From Clarkia xantiana subsp. parviflora (Eukaryota > Streptophyta > Magnoliopsida > Myrtales > Onagraceae), in the NCBI GenBank assembly GCA_036873135.1, contig JAPTYO010000008.1, positions 29,910,761-29,974,760 on the forward strand: a DNA stretch of 64,000 nt, read 5' to 3'. The stretch's first letter is position 1; every line of letters begins with the position of its first letter. The translations under genes were made by a program, and so were the position numbers. The notes under the pieces were generated by a model that was not told where the DNA came from, did no database searches, and saw nothing but the letters and a program-made list of their open reading frames with translations. Below, piece by piece: positions 11,077 to 23,674 of this stretch.

Positions 11077-13009
11077 AATTACTCTTTATTCCCCATCTAC
11101 CTCTCCCACTATGTATGTAATTAATTGTAATGTAACCTCCCATCCCATATATATATATATATAGCCACCCCATACTATATATATATAGGTGTGTCTCATA
11201 TAAATATATTTTTTGCAGCCATCATCAATTATTATGAGAAATAATTGTATAATTACAACCACCCAACACGTCAATCCTACGTGTTAACAACTCTTTATGT
11301 GTCACTCATTTTTAACACTGTCGTTTGTTGGCTAGAGAGAAACCACGTGGGATCTATGTGTTGTAGACAATATTTTCTCTAATTATTATGATATATTTAC
11401 TCTACCGATACAATAATTCTCACTTATATCTTTATCTTATCATTAAAGAGAAATAAGAATTGCTCATAAATATTTTAACATTCTAGAACTCGAATTCAAA
11501 ATCTCTAATTTGAGAATTTTCTACTATAATTTTTAAGGCTTAATTGCTCAGCTCAGCTCATTCTTATAGCTCAGTTCGGCTTATACGATTGAATATTTCT
11601 TGAAATCCGGACTATTTGGCTCGTTTCCAATTATTATATTTTTTATAATATATAAGGTAAATAATGTTCCTTTAGTTTCGGTAGAATATCAATTTGTGTT
11701 AACGTGTATATCAATAATTGTAGTATGATAAATTTACTGGTATGAACACTAATTGTAAGCTTATTATGTCACATTTTACATACACGAACACAACACACCT
11801 ATTTTAATGTGTTTGTGTTTCTTATCGTGGTGTGTTAAATTATTCAGTTGTAAATCTCTATACAAGATGTTATGCAAATAAAAATAATAAATTTCATATA
11901 GGAAAAACTATGAATAAATTTTTCAGTGTTTATAAGTCTTTAATATATATTGTTGACAAACTCTAAAACTTAAACCACGAATTGAAGTTTTAAAAGCTAT
12001 TAAATAAGATTTATTTAAAAACTTAGCAGCTATGTAATACCAATACAGAAACACAAACGGTACAATATGGAAATTTGATCATGCTAATTGAGTTCATCCT
12101 TTCGTATTATCAATCATTTTACTATAAACTTGCACGAATACGATAATTTTGTATGTATTCATATTGTATTATCATGTCTTCTAATTAGTGAATGCCGCCA
12201 TGCCGTGTGAAATATGATAATTTATAGGGTTAATAGGTTTTTTGGTCCATGATGTTTGACCATTTTTGGGTTTTGATCTATGATATTTTTTTTTGCCTAG
12301 TTTTGGTACCATATGTTTGCAGATTTGTCTAATTTTGGACTGACTGCCGTCCATTTTTTTACATATGCAAATCACGTGATCCACCATAAACTTTCAATTT
12401 AGTCCCTCTAATATTTTCCTAACCTTTCTTTGGTTCAATTTAGTCCTGAAATTTTAAGGTCCGATCCTCACCAGCAGCAATCAGCGAAAAGAAAATCTTC
12501 ACCAGCAGGATAAGGATGAAGAACGGTTTCCCATGTCCAGCCCATTGATCAATTATTTTGGCTATAACTTCTCGAGTCGAATATTAACTAGGTTTGTCCA
12601 AATGTATTCGGTCGATTTCATTCAGCCGAAACTCGCTTCTTAATCAGGTTGGTTAAATTTTTAGATTTATTTTATTCCAAATACTACGTTTTTGCAATTT
12701 AAATACAGAAATAACAGGTAAATAATGAGCTACTAATATGAGGATATTCGGGAATACCTGTTGGAAATATTAAGGGTAAATATGTAATTTTTACAAAGTT
12801 CGTTTACCAAAATGCAATATTCTAAAATTCAAGGACTAAAATGCAATTAGTCAAATTTCGGTTACTTACAAGTAACTACGCCAATTATCATGCAATAAAT
12901 ATGCTAATCCGAAATCATACGTAAAATCGACACAAAACGAATACGTATTTTTATACTAAGGCCCGTGCGGATCACTTAGTTGTAGTTAGTAAAAAAAAAA
13001 AAGTTTAGC
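11077..13009. other. AT-rich intergenic region
   Basis: No gene recognised. At about 12228-12460 there is a block of the style tttttggtcc...gtttgaccattttt...caatttagtcc, resembling the arms of the Mutator-like element at 55915-56809. It may be a decayed single arm of a related element. The rest is unassigned. Confidence 0.4.
11344..11349. promoter_or_regulatory. G-box (CACGTG) upstream of the dehydrogenase
   Basis: CACGTG lies about 270 bases upstream of the ATG at 11076, and further ACGT cores are at about 11268 and 11280. G-boxes bind bZIP and bHLH factors in stress, light and hormone responses. TA-rich tracts at 11147-11163 and 11175-11188 could serve as the TATA region. Regulatory use is inferred from motif and position only. 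Confidence 0.35.
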
Positions 13010-13652
13010 CTGTTCATCATTTAGTTGTAGATTTTTTTTTTCAAACATGCATTTCTTATGCATTGTTTTTTGTTATAAAAAATATTTTACCTGAATTTTT
13101 ATTTTAAACTTGCGTTTCATACACATTATTTAAAAAAAAAAAACTCTTCAGGTAAGTTGTAATTTTTGTTACGTATGCATTACTTAAAAAAAACATTTTT
13201 TTGTAATTCATCTTTAGCTATTAGAGCTTCTAATTTCGAACGTGCATTCCATTGCATCATTTCAAAAAAAGCTTTTTATCTAAATTGTTTTGTTTTTAAT
13301 AATGCATCCAATAACATTAATTTAAAAGAAAAATTTAGATAAATCGTAAGCTCTTTTAGTTTTAGGGTTCTTACGTTTTAAAAAAACCTTTTACCTGGAT
13401 TTTTAATCAAGGACATGCATCTCATATGCATTATTTTTGAAAAAAAACCTTTCAGGTAAACTGTAATTTTTCTTAGTTGTAGAAATTTTATTTTTAAGTT
13501 TGCATCTTATATTTTTTTTTTTGTGCATCTCATATGCATTTTTTTTTTCAAAAAAACTTTTCATATGATTTTTTATTGTGAGCAACCAAGATGCATTTTT
13601 TTCCTCTTAAAAAAATAAAAAAACTTTTCAGGTAACTTGTAAGTTTTCTTAA
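13010..13652. repeat. left inverted array (ttacctgaa / ttcaggtaa units)
   Basis: Poly-A/T tracts alternate with tttacctgaat, tcaggtaa-ttgtaa and tatgcat motifs in units of roughly 60-110 bases. The array is the reverse complement of 23675-25840: the ttcaggtaacttgtaagttttcttaac edge at 13652 mirrors the gttaagaaaattacaacttac edge near 23675, and tattttacctgaattttt...ttcaggtaagttgtaa mirrors 25560-25660. Confidence 0.75.
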
Positions 13653-14807
13653 CTTTCCAATCTAAGAAAAACAAGACCTTCGACCGGAAAAAAATCTCAA
13701 GATCAATAAAAAGGTCAATCCTAAAGGAAGCAAGCGCATTTCTAATCCAAGGGAAACAAAACCTTCAATCGAGAATTCCCGCAACCAATGCAAGATGTAA
13801 TCCTTCACCTTACACTCTAATAATTTAAATGATTTGATATAACCATGCATTGCAAGTTTTGACTCAGTGATAAGGAAATATAGAAAATGAAGGCAAAAAC
13901 AAGAGGAAAAGTTAGAACCTTTGAAGAAATCGAGGTCGATACCCTAAAATCGAGCCACCCGAGCAAACCACTCGAACTCGGCTCAAGAAAACCAGTTCAG
14001 CTGAATCACTGAGGACCCGCTAGAAACACCGCGCCGCCGCCAGAGCTGTCATGCGCTACTGTTGTTGTCGACCGGAATGGAGCCACCACACGCCGCCGCG
14101 ACTTCCGCCTCACTCCGCCGTAGCTGCGTGACCCTCCGCTCGCCGAACCCCGCGCCGAACCCCGCGCCGCTTCCGTGAGCCCCGCCTCGCCGATGCCGCT
14201 GGTCATGCTCTGCCTCACATCACCTCACCCGATCAAGCCAAAAACATGGCCAAATCTGACTAATGTGAGCCACTAGGTGAGTTCCTCTATTGAACCATGA
14301 TGTTACTTGGACTCCAAGAAAGGAAAAGGGGAATGGAGAAATGTCTTTCTTCCTTACCAAGAAAGGGGTTTTTGGAGAAAAGATGACAATTTTGAAATGG
14401 AGGCTACCATAGGTGAGGTAAGCTTCTCCCTATTATAAGGAAAAAGGCTAGGGTTTTGCCCAAGTAATCTAATCTCAACCATTGGATTAAAAGTGGGGGT
14501 CAAATGGCAAAAAGGGGGCCTATATTATAACTCTCATACTTATGCATATCCCACATGCTAATTCTGCTCATACATGCACTCATGCTTACACTAACATCTA
14601 TGCTATCTTACTCTCAAAACGAATAAGGGAAAGAATCGCACACCCGCACATCGACAAATGCTGGGATCATAAAAAAAGGTAAGAAAGAGTCCACGAGCTC
14701 AATTAGGTGTTCATTCCATTATAAGAATAGAGTCAATGAAGGGTAAGGCCATTGCTTGACTCGGGGGAAAATTTTGGATACACACCCAATTTGGCCATTG
14801 CTTGACT
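13653..14807. other. no clear gene; GC-rich patch and family Y fragment
   Basis: A GC-rich patch at 14005-14220 (ccgccgcc, ccgcgccgaacccc) stands out from AT-rich surroundings and could be a fragment of a host exon or promoter, but its ORFs match nothing I recognise. About 14660-14807 is a second copy of the repeat at 8691-8835 and ends where the LTR of copia A begins. Confidence 0.35.
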
Positions 14808-15404
14808 CGTAGGATTACGGGGTTAAATACTACGGAATCAAAAACCTAGATACGTCCATGGTAACTAATACGCAGCGGAAGATAGTGCACATACCTACAA
14901 TGTTTCCTGTAGTCCCAAGATCGCCGAGGGAGTTCTCGATCCGCCGGACGGTTCCCATAGAGGTTCTGGTTAAGGAAGCCCTACGCCGATTATGCCTCAC
15001 AGGAAAGCCTCTGTCGATTCTTCAGCGGGATGGATCACCGGAGTAAATAGCTTGACGCAATTTGGCACCTCCTTGGCAGTAGCTTGGTTCGGCTGAACCA
15101 CTATATTATTAGGGAGGAGGGATTTCTTTTAATCTCACCAAAAATGTGGAGAGAATTAACACTAAATAAATCACCTAGCACTCCCTATTTATAAGAAGAG
15201 CAAAGTGGAAAAAAGTCCACTTTGCCCTCTATAAAAGTCGGTCGGCCACTTAAGCTAGGGAGGCCCAATTTTGGGTCTCTCATGTCAATTTTGGATTTTA
15301 GGCCTAGCCCAAAATCCCTAATGTGACATAACTCAATTTTCTTAGGTCACAAACTTATATTAATAGGCTCCTAATTACGGAGGCCCATTCTCCATATGCC
15401 AACA
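14808..15404 (-). repeat. 3' LTR of copia element A
   Basis: Homologous to 40154-40754 and 63179-63741: shared blocks are ggattacgggg, tactacgga, tacgcagcggaag, and an end reading catatgccaaca. The next bases, gcttccactcgccg, are the complement of a polypurine tract, so the element is on the minus strand. A minus-strand TATA box (ctatttataa near 15186) supports this. The extreme left bases differ from TGTTGG, so that end looks eroded. Confidence 0.8.
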
Positions 15405-16500
15405 GCTTCCACTCGCCGTAATGGGAGGGTGCCTGTTAATATGTTGTCGACCAACGCATCAAAATTTATCTTCGATCCAGCCCTGCTTCGGAATAGTTCA
15501 TACGAGGTTTGCCGTGCGACCGGCGGATACGACGGGCATCGTGCTACTCATTTGTTAGGAGTGTTGTAGCGCCCGTGGAACGTTGATTCCCATCAACCTG
15601 TTGAAACAGGATTGTACCGCGTTGTATCCTAGGTCAACTGTCATTCTTCAATTGCCTAGTTTCCACATAGAAATACTCCTTCAGGGCATCCGTACAAGTA
15701 TTCACAACCTTCAACTAATATCAGGCTTGTGGCCACCTAGTGAATACAAGAGTCGGAGAATTACAGGTGTTCTTGACCATCCCCATGGCTCATACCCTTA
15801 GTCAAACTCAACCGGTTTCCAAAGACGTGGTCACTTGGCCTTTTTGTTTGGCACTACGTTCGTACGCCGGGAAGCGAACATTAAGCTTGACCTTAGGTAT
15901 GAGTTCTAATCTGTGAGGATACTTTGGATGCTTCTTCATATAGCATCCGGAATCAGTCACACACTCAAGGTGAAGAAGTTTCTGCCTATCCGAATCTCAT
16001 GGATTCTGTCTAGAATAACCGAGCCTAACCCCGTGGTCGAACATGGCACGCACTGTATGAAGCGCACATCGATAACGTAACCTGAATTTAACCAGGAGTG
16101 GGAAATGTCATATGCTATCGCAGACTTGTCTTTTGGCCCAGAATGTGGTTATTTGATGAACAGAGTTCATCTCTACGATTTGCAAAACTTAGATCACGTC
16201 GTGTTACCCTGAAACCAAATTATCGTTTTTCTTAACCAGGTTTGCCACCGTGGTTCTTAGACGTTCTTGATATGGTAGAGGCCCCCCTCTCCGTCAAGAC
16301 GACCGAGCCTGTGTGACGAGGCTTGGTCCATGTTCAACATTATTTAATTGGGAGGTCGTCCCTCCTACGACTAGTTTATAGATCGTAAAAATATGATGTA
16401 ATTCAAACATTATGACATCGTAAATCATAAACTCAAATTGTAATTCATTTCATTCAGATATTACTTTGAATCTCAGAATGTTATCAACATCATACATGCC
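15405..16500 (-). other. 3' untranslated region of copia A
   Basis: About 1.1 kb between the polypurine tract and the pol C-terminus. It is shared in order and sequence with 40755-41814, for example ttcatacgaggttt, gtgcgaccggcgga, acaagagtcgg and aaactcaaccggtttcc. No ORF of note. The length of this 3' UTR is a family trait visible in copies A and B. Confidence 0.7.
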
Positions 16501-16502
16501 AC

Positions 16503-18746
16503 TTAAACCCTACGCAGTCCCAGCATTCTAACATGCTTTTCGAAAACATCCGCCATCATACTCTCAGTGGACAAGTATTCCAATGTGATTAATTTGTCCT
16601 CAACCATATTATTAGCATAATTGTATTTTATATCAGCGTGTTTCGTCCTGTTATGGTACTTAGGATTATTAACTGCTGCAATTGCTGCTTGACTGTCAGA
16701 GTATACCTTCACAGGCTTACTCTCGTCCTCGACGCCAAGCAATACGGTTAAGAGCCTTATAAGCTAGACTGCTTCCTGTGCGTTCTTTGAAAGGGCTGCG
16801 AATTCGAATTCCATCATAGACAGCGCGACACAGGATTGCTTCTTGCTCATACATGAAATGGCGGCATTAGGAAGGAGAAATACTCCTCCTGAGGTGGACT
16901 TACGATCATCCAGATCGCCACCTTGTCGGCGTCACTGAATCCTGTCATTCTAGTTTTCCACCCTCATAGCACAATCTGTGGTTGGCAGTACCTTTCAGGT
17001 ATCTTATAATTCGTCTCACGACCTTTAGATGTTGATGTCCGAGGTCTGATTGGAATCGTGCTACTAGGCCCACCGCGTAACAGATGTTTGGACAAGTGCA
17101 TTGCATGACATACATTAAGCTGCCAACCATACTAAGGTATTCTACACCTTTCATTTATTCACGCTCTGCAGGTCTTTCGGGCCATCACGTTTCAACAACG
17201 CGCACCAAAACACAACCGGCGTATCCACGAGTTTGGCATCTTGCAATCTGAAGCTTTTCAACAGTTTGTTGATATAGGATTCTTGAGAGAGACATAGTTT
17301 GTGAGCAGCCCGATCCCTAGAAATCTTAATGCCTAGGATGCACGTGGCTTCTCCCATGTCCTTCATCTCGAATACAGATGTCAGCCAGGACTTTGATTCG
17401 TGCATCTAACTCACATCGTTTGCGTCAATCTATGTCATCCACATACAATGTCAGGATGACGTACTTTGACTCAGAGGTCTTAGTGTACACGCATGGATCC
17501 TCGTGAAGATTCACGAATCTATTTCCAACAATTTCCTCGTTGAACCTGTGGTACCATTTCCGAGACGATTGTTTAAGACCGTAAATCAATCTTTGGAGTT
17601 TACAAACTTTACATTCGTTACCAGGAGTAATGAAATCCTCCGGTTGCTCCATATAGATCTCTTCCTCCAGGTTTCTGTAGAGGAATACAGTCTTAACATC
17701 CATTTGGTGCAGCTCTAAATCGATGCTTGCAACCAAAGCCAAAATGGTCCTTACTGTGGTGTAACACACAGTCGGTGAGTATGTTTCATCAAAGTCCACT
17801 CCGTGAAGTTGGGTGTAACCTTTCGCAACGAGTTGAGCTTTGTATCGTTCGACAGCTCCATCAACAGTGAGTTTCGATTTCATAACCCATTTTGCCCCTA
17901 TTGCTCTGCGGTCAACAGGCAAATAAACTAAAGACAACAATGCATTAGCTTTCATAGAGGCGATCTCATCCTCCATTGGTTTCCTCCATTCTTTCGCTTG
18001 AGGTCCATCCATAGGTTGCTTAACCGTTACCGGTTCATCAACCGAATTCAAAGTGAATACTTCACCTCATTCGATGGGATACTAATTAGGAGAAGTTCGA
18101 TGCCTTTGACTACATCTAGGCTCGTTAATCCCACCTTGAACTTAAACAACGCTCCCACTAGGAATGATGCTCGTTATCAGTGCAATACTCCCACTGGGAA
18201 CAAGAGTGTTTCTTGAACCTTCACTAACAACTTTTCTTGGACGACCTCTTGGTCTCGGGATTCCACCTCGGAGATGAATTCCACGGTCACTAGGACCAGG
18301 AACTAATTTGGTAGTGCCAGTCCCACTGTTATCTGTAGGTGGTTGTGGTATTATCATATTTTCATCCATCGGTTTCAGAATGTGATTATCAGGTTCAACT
18401 TGATTCGCACCCACATCAACAGTGATCTGAGTGGTTGGATTGAATCCTCATACAGGATTTATTAAGAAAATATCTCCATTCTCATTTACCATGTCGTTCA
18501 CTTGCGTTGCAACCTCAAATCTCCCACTCGAAGTAAGTGGGACCTGATCATCATCATCGTACTCTAGTTCAATACAGACTTCGTTTGTTTTGATGTTGCC
18601 AAGCGTAGGAAATTCGTCCTCAAGGAATGTAACCTTTCATGTTCGACCACGCCACTAATCTGCCGAGCTACCACCCACAGGCATGCCTTAAAGTTACTTT
18701 TCAGTACTCTAGGTTTCCAACTTTGCTTCCGCAATTGTTGGTACAA
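16503..18746 (-). pseudogene. copia pol (integrase end, reverse transcriptase, RNase H), broken (element A)
   Basis: Read from right to left. A proline/glycine-rich linker at 18142-18414 (RPRGRPRK) lies at the integrase/RT junction. The RVT_2 reverse transcriptase at 17425-18051 has KAQLVAKGYTQ, GVDFDETYSP, QMDVKTVFL and LTLYVDDID, which holds the catalytic Asp pair. RT C-terminal blocks (FEMKDMGEATCILGIKI, LSQESYI) follow at 17151-17405, then an RNase H start at 16945-17154 and the RNase H end (KPVKVYSDSQAAIAAV) at 16503-16742. Frameshifts or stops separate all segments. This is a Ty1/copia polyprotein gene, clearly inactive. Confidence 0.88.
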
Positions 18747-19800
18747 TGTGTTTTTATTTTATAACCGTCATGTCGCATCATGGTAAGATCTGTCTCGTTA
18801 CCATTTAATAGCTCATGTGGTGTTGTGATAACCGATATTATAGGAACAAAGATCTACATGAGTGAAAGTAAACATCTCATCATCCTTAAGGTGATCGAAA
18901 GTTGAGCTAAAGACTCTTGTTTCATACTATGTCCTTGAAGTGCAGGTTTTAAATAATGTTCCGCCAATATTTATCGTTGAAGGCGTTTAACTGGATAGTC
19001 GTTTGTTAGACATATCCTTTTTCATTGCATACTCAATATCAAAGGTTTCTTACACCTTTGGGGCATTAGGTTTTCACCTTTTGCACTTATTAATTCTTAA
19101 GAGATTGTAGTAGCTTGTTGAAGCATACTTATTCTCGGTTTATGAGGAATCATTGAGTAAAACCCGAAATGGGTCTCAAATGCAAGTGAAAATTTACATC
19201 AAGCATTAAATAAAAAATAGACTTTGTATTATTTTTGTACTTTAAATCGATGTGTTCCATCTATCGAGGAACTCTGCGCGTGACGCGCGTATCACCAGAT
19301 TTTATCCGTGGTGAAATCGTTTCGTTTCCAAAATTTAATTTTAATCGGTTTTGAACATGCTCATCATTACATTTTTAAATTATTTCATGGAGTACTAACA
19401 AATAAGGAATATTTAAATCGATCGCACTCATATTAGCAATGTGTTGAATAGTAACTATATCATCAAGCGGCTCGAGGTTTATAATAATAGGAATATCGAT
19501 ACTCAATTCAAGCATTCTTACACTGCCTAAAATAAAAGGTTCCCGCTTTCCGTGAGGAAACCTAAATCCAAGAGTATTCATGACTGAAAAGAGAAAGAAC
19601 ATAAAACTTCAAGCAATAAATGATGGTTTCTATATCAGATCCTTGTTTATTCTGGGTATCCTCTCCACATTTACGCTCCTTCCTCGTATTGGTTATGTAA
19701 TTCAAAATGAGGAAATTGAATTACTCTCGAGAAAGTAGGAATTTGATGAGAATCTATGACTTCCATCATTAATTCACAGAACGTAGCTTAGGAGGATTGG
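18747..19800 (-). other. decayed interior of copia A
   Basis: Between the pol and gag remnants, where protease and the integrase core should be. Scattered weak resemblance only, and much of the expected 2 kb or more is missing, so a deletion is likely. The 19375-19602 ORF is unrecognised. Confidence 0.4.
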
Positions 19801-20609
19801 TACAGGCAGCAGCTAGGTGGCCTTTCACGCCGACCTAAAGCACGTTCGAGATTCCTCTATATGTGTGCGCCTTTTCTGCATGTTCTTACCACCACATTTC
19901 TTAGTTTTGAACTTTCTTTGTGTGTTTGGACCAAGCGTTTTATTAGCCTTCTTTTGGAGGTCTTTACCCTTTCTCTTGCGCTTACCATTTTGCACAACTA
20001 GGGAGGATGACGCTACGTGCATCTCAGCTCTAGGATTTTCAGCCTTGAGTCGATCCTCTTCCAGCTCGAGATGAGTTCGCACCTTCTCGAGGGCATCGAG
20101 ATGGGTGGCATGGGAAAGGTGCATTTTCATGCTTTTCCAAGAGTCTGGTAAAGAGCGGATGACACACTGGAGTTTCTGTTCCTCAGACAGGGTTTCTCCT
20201 GCCTCCTTGAGTTCAGCAAGCATGTTAGAAATTTGTCTAATATGCTCCTACATCGTATTCTTAGGATTCATCTTATATGAGTCTAAAGAAATGTTTAACG
20301 ATCGCTTCTGGGCTATGGTGTAGACACCAAACCCTGCCTTTAGACCGTCCCACAGGTACTTAGCAGACTCAAGGTAATTAAACTCATAGAGTATGTCATC
20401 CTCCAGCAACGACATCAAGGCGGAACGAATTTCCAGGTCCTTAGCATTCCATTCTCATGGAAATCCTTATGTTCATCCGTGAGGTTTCCCTCAGGCCTAA
20501 CATGCTTTGTGGTTAAATTGTCCAAATCTTTCAATTCAGTAATCACCATATTTGCTCGCTTAATCCAGATTTTATAGTTCTTACCATTCAATCTCACCCC
20601 TTTGTTCAT
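19801..20609 (-). pseudogene. copia gag, broken (element A)
   Basis: The N-terminus at 20609-20415 has VRLNGKNYKIWIKRANMVI, the start of a copia UBN2-type gag. The middle at 20223-19825 has LRSLPDSWKSMKMHLSH and a long basic/charged stretch. A zinc knuckle follows near 19850-19805: Cys-Phe-Arg-(Cys)-Gly-x3-Gly-His-x4-Cys can be followed only across a one-base frameshift that removes the second Cys. The two gag segments are also out of frame with each other. No 5' LTR or PBS was found to the right. Confidence 0.82.
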
Positions 20610-21639
20610 TTAGGAGATAACATTGCTAATCGCAGCCATTGAAACTAACACATTGACAATCATGCATAAGCAGGGAGACAATAACATTTTGAAAAAGAAT
20701 TGGTTCAATCATTAAGACAAAATCAATCAACAATATATATATGTATATATAAATTTCGGCCTATATATATATATATATATATTATTTATTGTCAATATCT
20801 TTAATAGGGAAATAAATATATGACAATATATTTTCTTAATCTTTTAGGTAACTAAATCTATCATAAATATATTTATCCCTATCATTTAGCTAGATATATT
20901 GATAGTTATATGTATATTTCTATATATTAATGTGAACCTATCCAGATATTTCCAATTATAGATATATTGTCACATTTAATAAAAATTATAATATTGTAAA
21001 CAATATTGCTAGTATATTCGATCGAAACTTGCTTTTTTGGGGTCTAAGAAATTAAAAAATTTACCTTGTTAATTCACCTAGGGTTCGGCCGAAACACATA
21101 ATTGGAGATAAGTTGTCAAATTTCAAGATCAAATTTTAATAGGATCTACAACCCAATGTTTGATTTTGAGAAAAGTCCCCTTTTTCTTGAAGATTATGAA
21201 CATCAAATTTTACTAAGAACATCATGAAAATTTCGGCACTAACAATTGTAAACACCTAACTTTGGTACGCGCGACACGTATATAACACGATTAAAAATAT
21301 TATGTGTAACGCGTTTAAAAAAAGGAAGTACCTGGATATGGAAGGTCGTGAAATTTCTAAAGATAGGACTGGCTTAAAATAGGACAGTGTATATGCATTA
21401 ATTATTGTAAAATATTCAGAAAATATATTATGTGTATTTATGGTGAAATACATAAATATTTATGTATATTTTCGTAATATTAAATGCATATATTTTTCAT
21501 AATTTATTTTCCTAATTTAGGGGTCCTAGTTTAACTCTAAACAAGCTCATTTTACATGTAAAAATACACAACCAGCAATAATAATACTAACTTTCTCGCA
21601 ATCAGTGCAATTTTGTCTTGTAGTGTAATTTTTTTTTAT
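20610..21639. other. AT-rich non-coding sequence
   Basis: Very AT-rich with tatata tracts near 20735-20785. No gene recognised. It sits where a 5' leader and LTR of copia A would be, but none is visible. Confidence 0.35.
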
Positions 21640-21935
21640 TCCGAGAACTGATCTGCCATGGCCGATTAGAGCTACCGCCGGCGACCATAGCTCCGCCCGC
21701 CGCTGCTCGCGCCATCTCCTCCGTCCCAGCCAGCCTGCGCCGTGACAACCACCACCGGCCACCTCCTCTCCTCGCTTCGCCACCGCGTCACCGGACTCGT
21801 TCGCTACTGCGATCGGCCTTCTGCTCAGCCTGCTGTCAAGTTCACCGGAGTCCCTTCTGCTGCCGCTACCTATGACCTCGCCTTCAAGGTTGCAGGAGCA
21901 CCTTTAATTTGTAGCCGTTTGGAGGGTGGCTGAGA
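21640..21935. other. GC-rich patch, possible captured exon fragment
   Basis: A sharp GC-rich block (ctaccgccggcgacc, accaccaccggccacctcc) in AT-rich surroundings. A short plus-strand ORF from an upstream start near 21742 ends at 21933, and minus-strand ORFs are also open. None matches a family I recognise. Confidence 0.3.
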
Positions 21936-22400
21936 CACTTTCTTCCCATCTTCAATGTTGTGGGAGCTCTTTTGATTTGTTGCCATTTGGAGAGTGGCTG
22001 TGGCCCTTACCTTTATTTTCCTGCCCTCACCGGGTTTGCAGGATCACTCTTTTTGTGTAGCCATTTTTTTAAGGGTGGCTGTGACCCTTTTTATTTTCCA
22101 CCCTCACAGGGTTCGCGGGGTTACTTTTTTATTTGTAGCCGTTTGGAGGGTGGCTGTGGCCCTTCACTTATTTCCTGCTTTTGATGTTGCGGGAGCACTC
22201 TTTATCTGTAGCCATTTGAAGAGTGGCTGTGGCCCTTTTCTTTGTAGTCGTTATGGGGACGACTGTGACCCTTTTTATTTGTAGTTGATTTAGGGACAAC
22301 TGTGACCCTTTTATTTCTTCAATGCGCTCACAAGAATTGCGTGAACACCCTCTTTATTTTTCTGTAGCCAATTAAAGGGCGATTGTGACCCTAAAGAAAA
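21905..22400 (+). repeat. degenerate tandem repeat with conserved hairpins
   Basis: At least six loosely repeated units containing tttgtagccgtttggagggtggctgtggccct or variants. Each carries complementary arms, such as AGCCA...TGGCT, around a variable loop. Later units change both arms together: gtagtcg...cgactgtgac near 22238 and gtagttg...caactgtgac near 22282. The repeated ORFs (CSRLEGGCGP-type) are a by-product. Confidence 0.7.
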
Positions 22401-23674
22401 TTGAGTTTTTTTTTCCTGGCAGCTCACCTTTTGCCATGACTGCCCCTTGCGGGTTTTCAATCATGCCCCTCTTCCTAAATTTTGCCTAGGTCGTCTTTAC
22501 AAGTTTTCAACCTAGCTAGAAATTATTATTTTTTTCTTTTTTCAATTGTTTCTCTTTTTCAAATGGAAAGAAAAATTTACAGAAACTAATTAACAACAAC
22601 AATTATGTACATGCCCCTAGTGGCTGGTTGAAATCACCTAAATCCACTTAACTTCTTCTAGATGAGGACTCGGTTGCTCGAGTCAACTAAGTTGATTATG
22701 TCAGTGTATTGAGTTGTGTACCACCTGATGGACGACACCGACAATAATGTTTTCCTCGCTTGACATGTCAAATGCTCATTGATCGACACATTGAATCTTC
22801 ACGGGACTCCCGATGATCTATTGATATTTTTCCCATCTTCAGACTTGCGTGATCTCTATGGGAGATGCCCCTTGGTTGTCACAGACTGGTTTAGACTTCA
22901 CCGTAAAACGAATGTACGACTTGGTTCGGGACGCGTATGAATTCCACACGTGGTAGGTGGAATTTTGGCATGGAAGTTCTTTGAAGCAGTCACATTTCAC
23001 GTGGTTGTGACCTCATCGAAGTGGTCGTCTGATCTGCAAAAAGAGTAGGGACACTCAAATCTCAAGGAAAAAATTGAGTATAATTCACCATACATGAGTG
23101 TTGGATATCACAAATGCGCAACTGTTCTCCATGCAACTCGATGGCTGTATGTTTTTTTTTTTTGTTGCCCCATTTGGCCGGCATAACTCATATGTATAGG
23201 ATACCTAACCAAGGGTACCTGAAAAGAGTGAATGAAAAATCAGTCTAGAGAATATGAGAAATCATGCATATTTTTTTTAAAAACTCTAATGTCATTCATT
23301 TCATAATTTTGATTATTTTTTTTTAAAAAAAGAAATCAAAATTTACGATCTAAGGTGTTTTGCACCATCATGGAGTTCAATGAGCTCGTTGAGTGCACTA
23401 TCTGGCTCGAACGCATGACAGATGCTCAAAACAAAGTTTTTTTGTTTAAAGTTTTTATCGTCCTTTGTTTAAACTTGAATAGTCGCACTCAAATGAACAT
23501 TAAACTTTTTTCAAAAATTAGAATAAATCCCCCATTTTTAAAGGCTTGCTCATGTGTATGTCGAAATGAAGATCTTGCCGAAAAAGTATAATACACCTTG
23601 GATAAAAAAAATGAATGACACTTTGAATTTTTTAAATGCTCATGTATGCTCGAAAATTAAAGTTCTAATGTTAA
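22401..23674. other. no gene recognised
   Basis: Mixed-composition sequence without recognisable domains, repeats or element ends. It lies inside the region bounded by the two inverted arrays. Confidence 0.35.

Noticed and set aside
21742..22284. Plus-strand ORFs suggestive of a secreted Cys-rich protein
   Set aside because: The Cys-Gly-Pro pattern follows the tandem repeat; there is no convincing start, signal peptide or splice structure.
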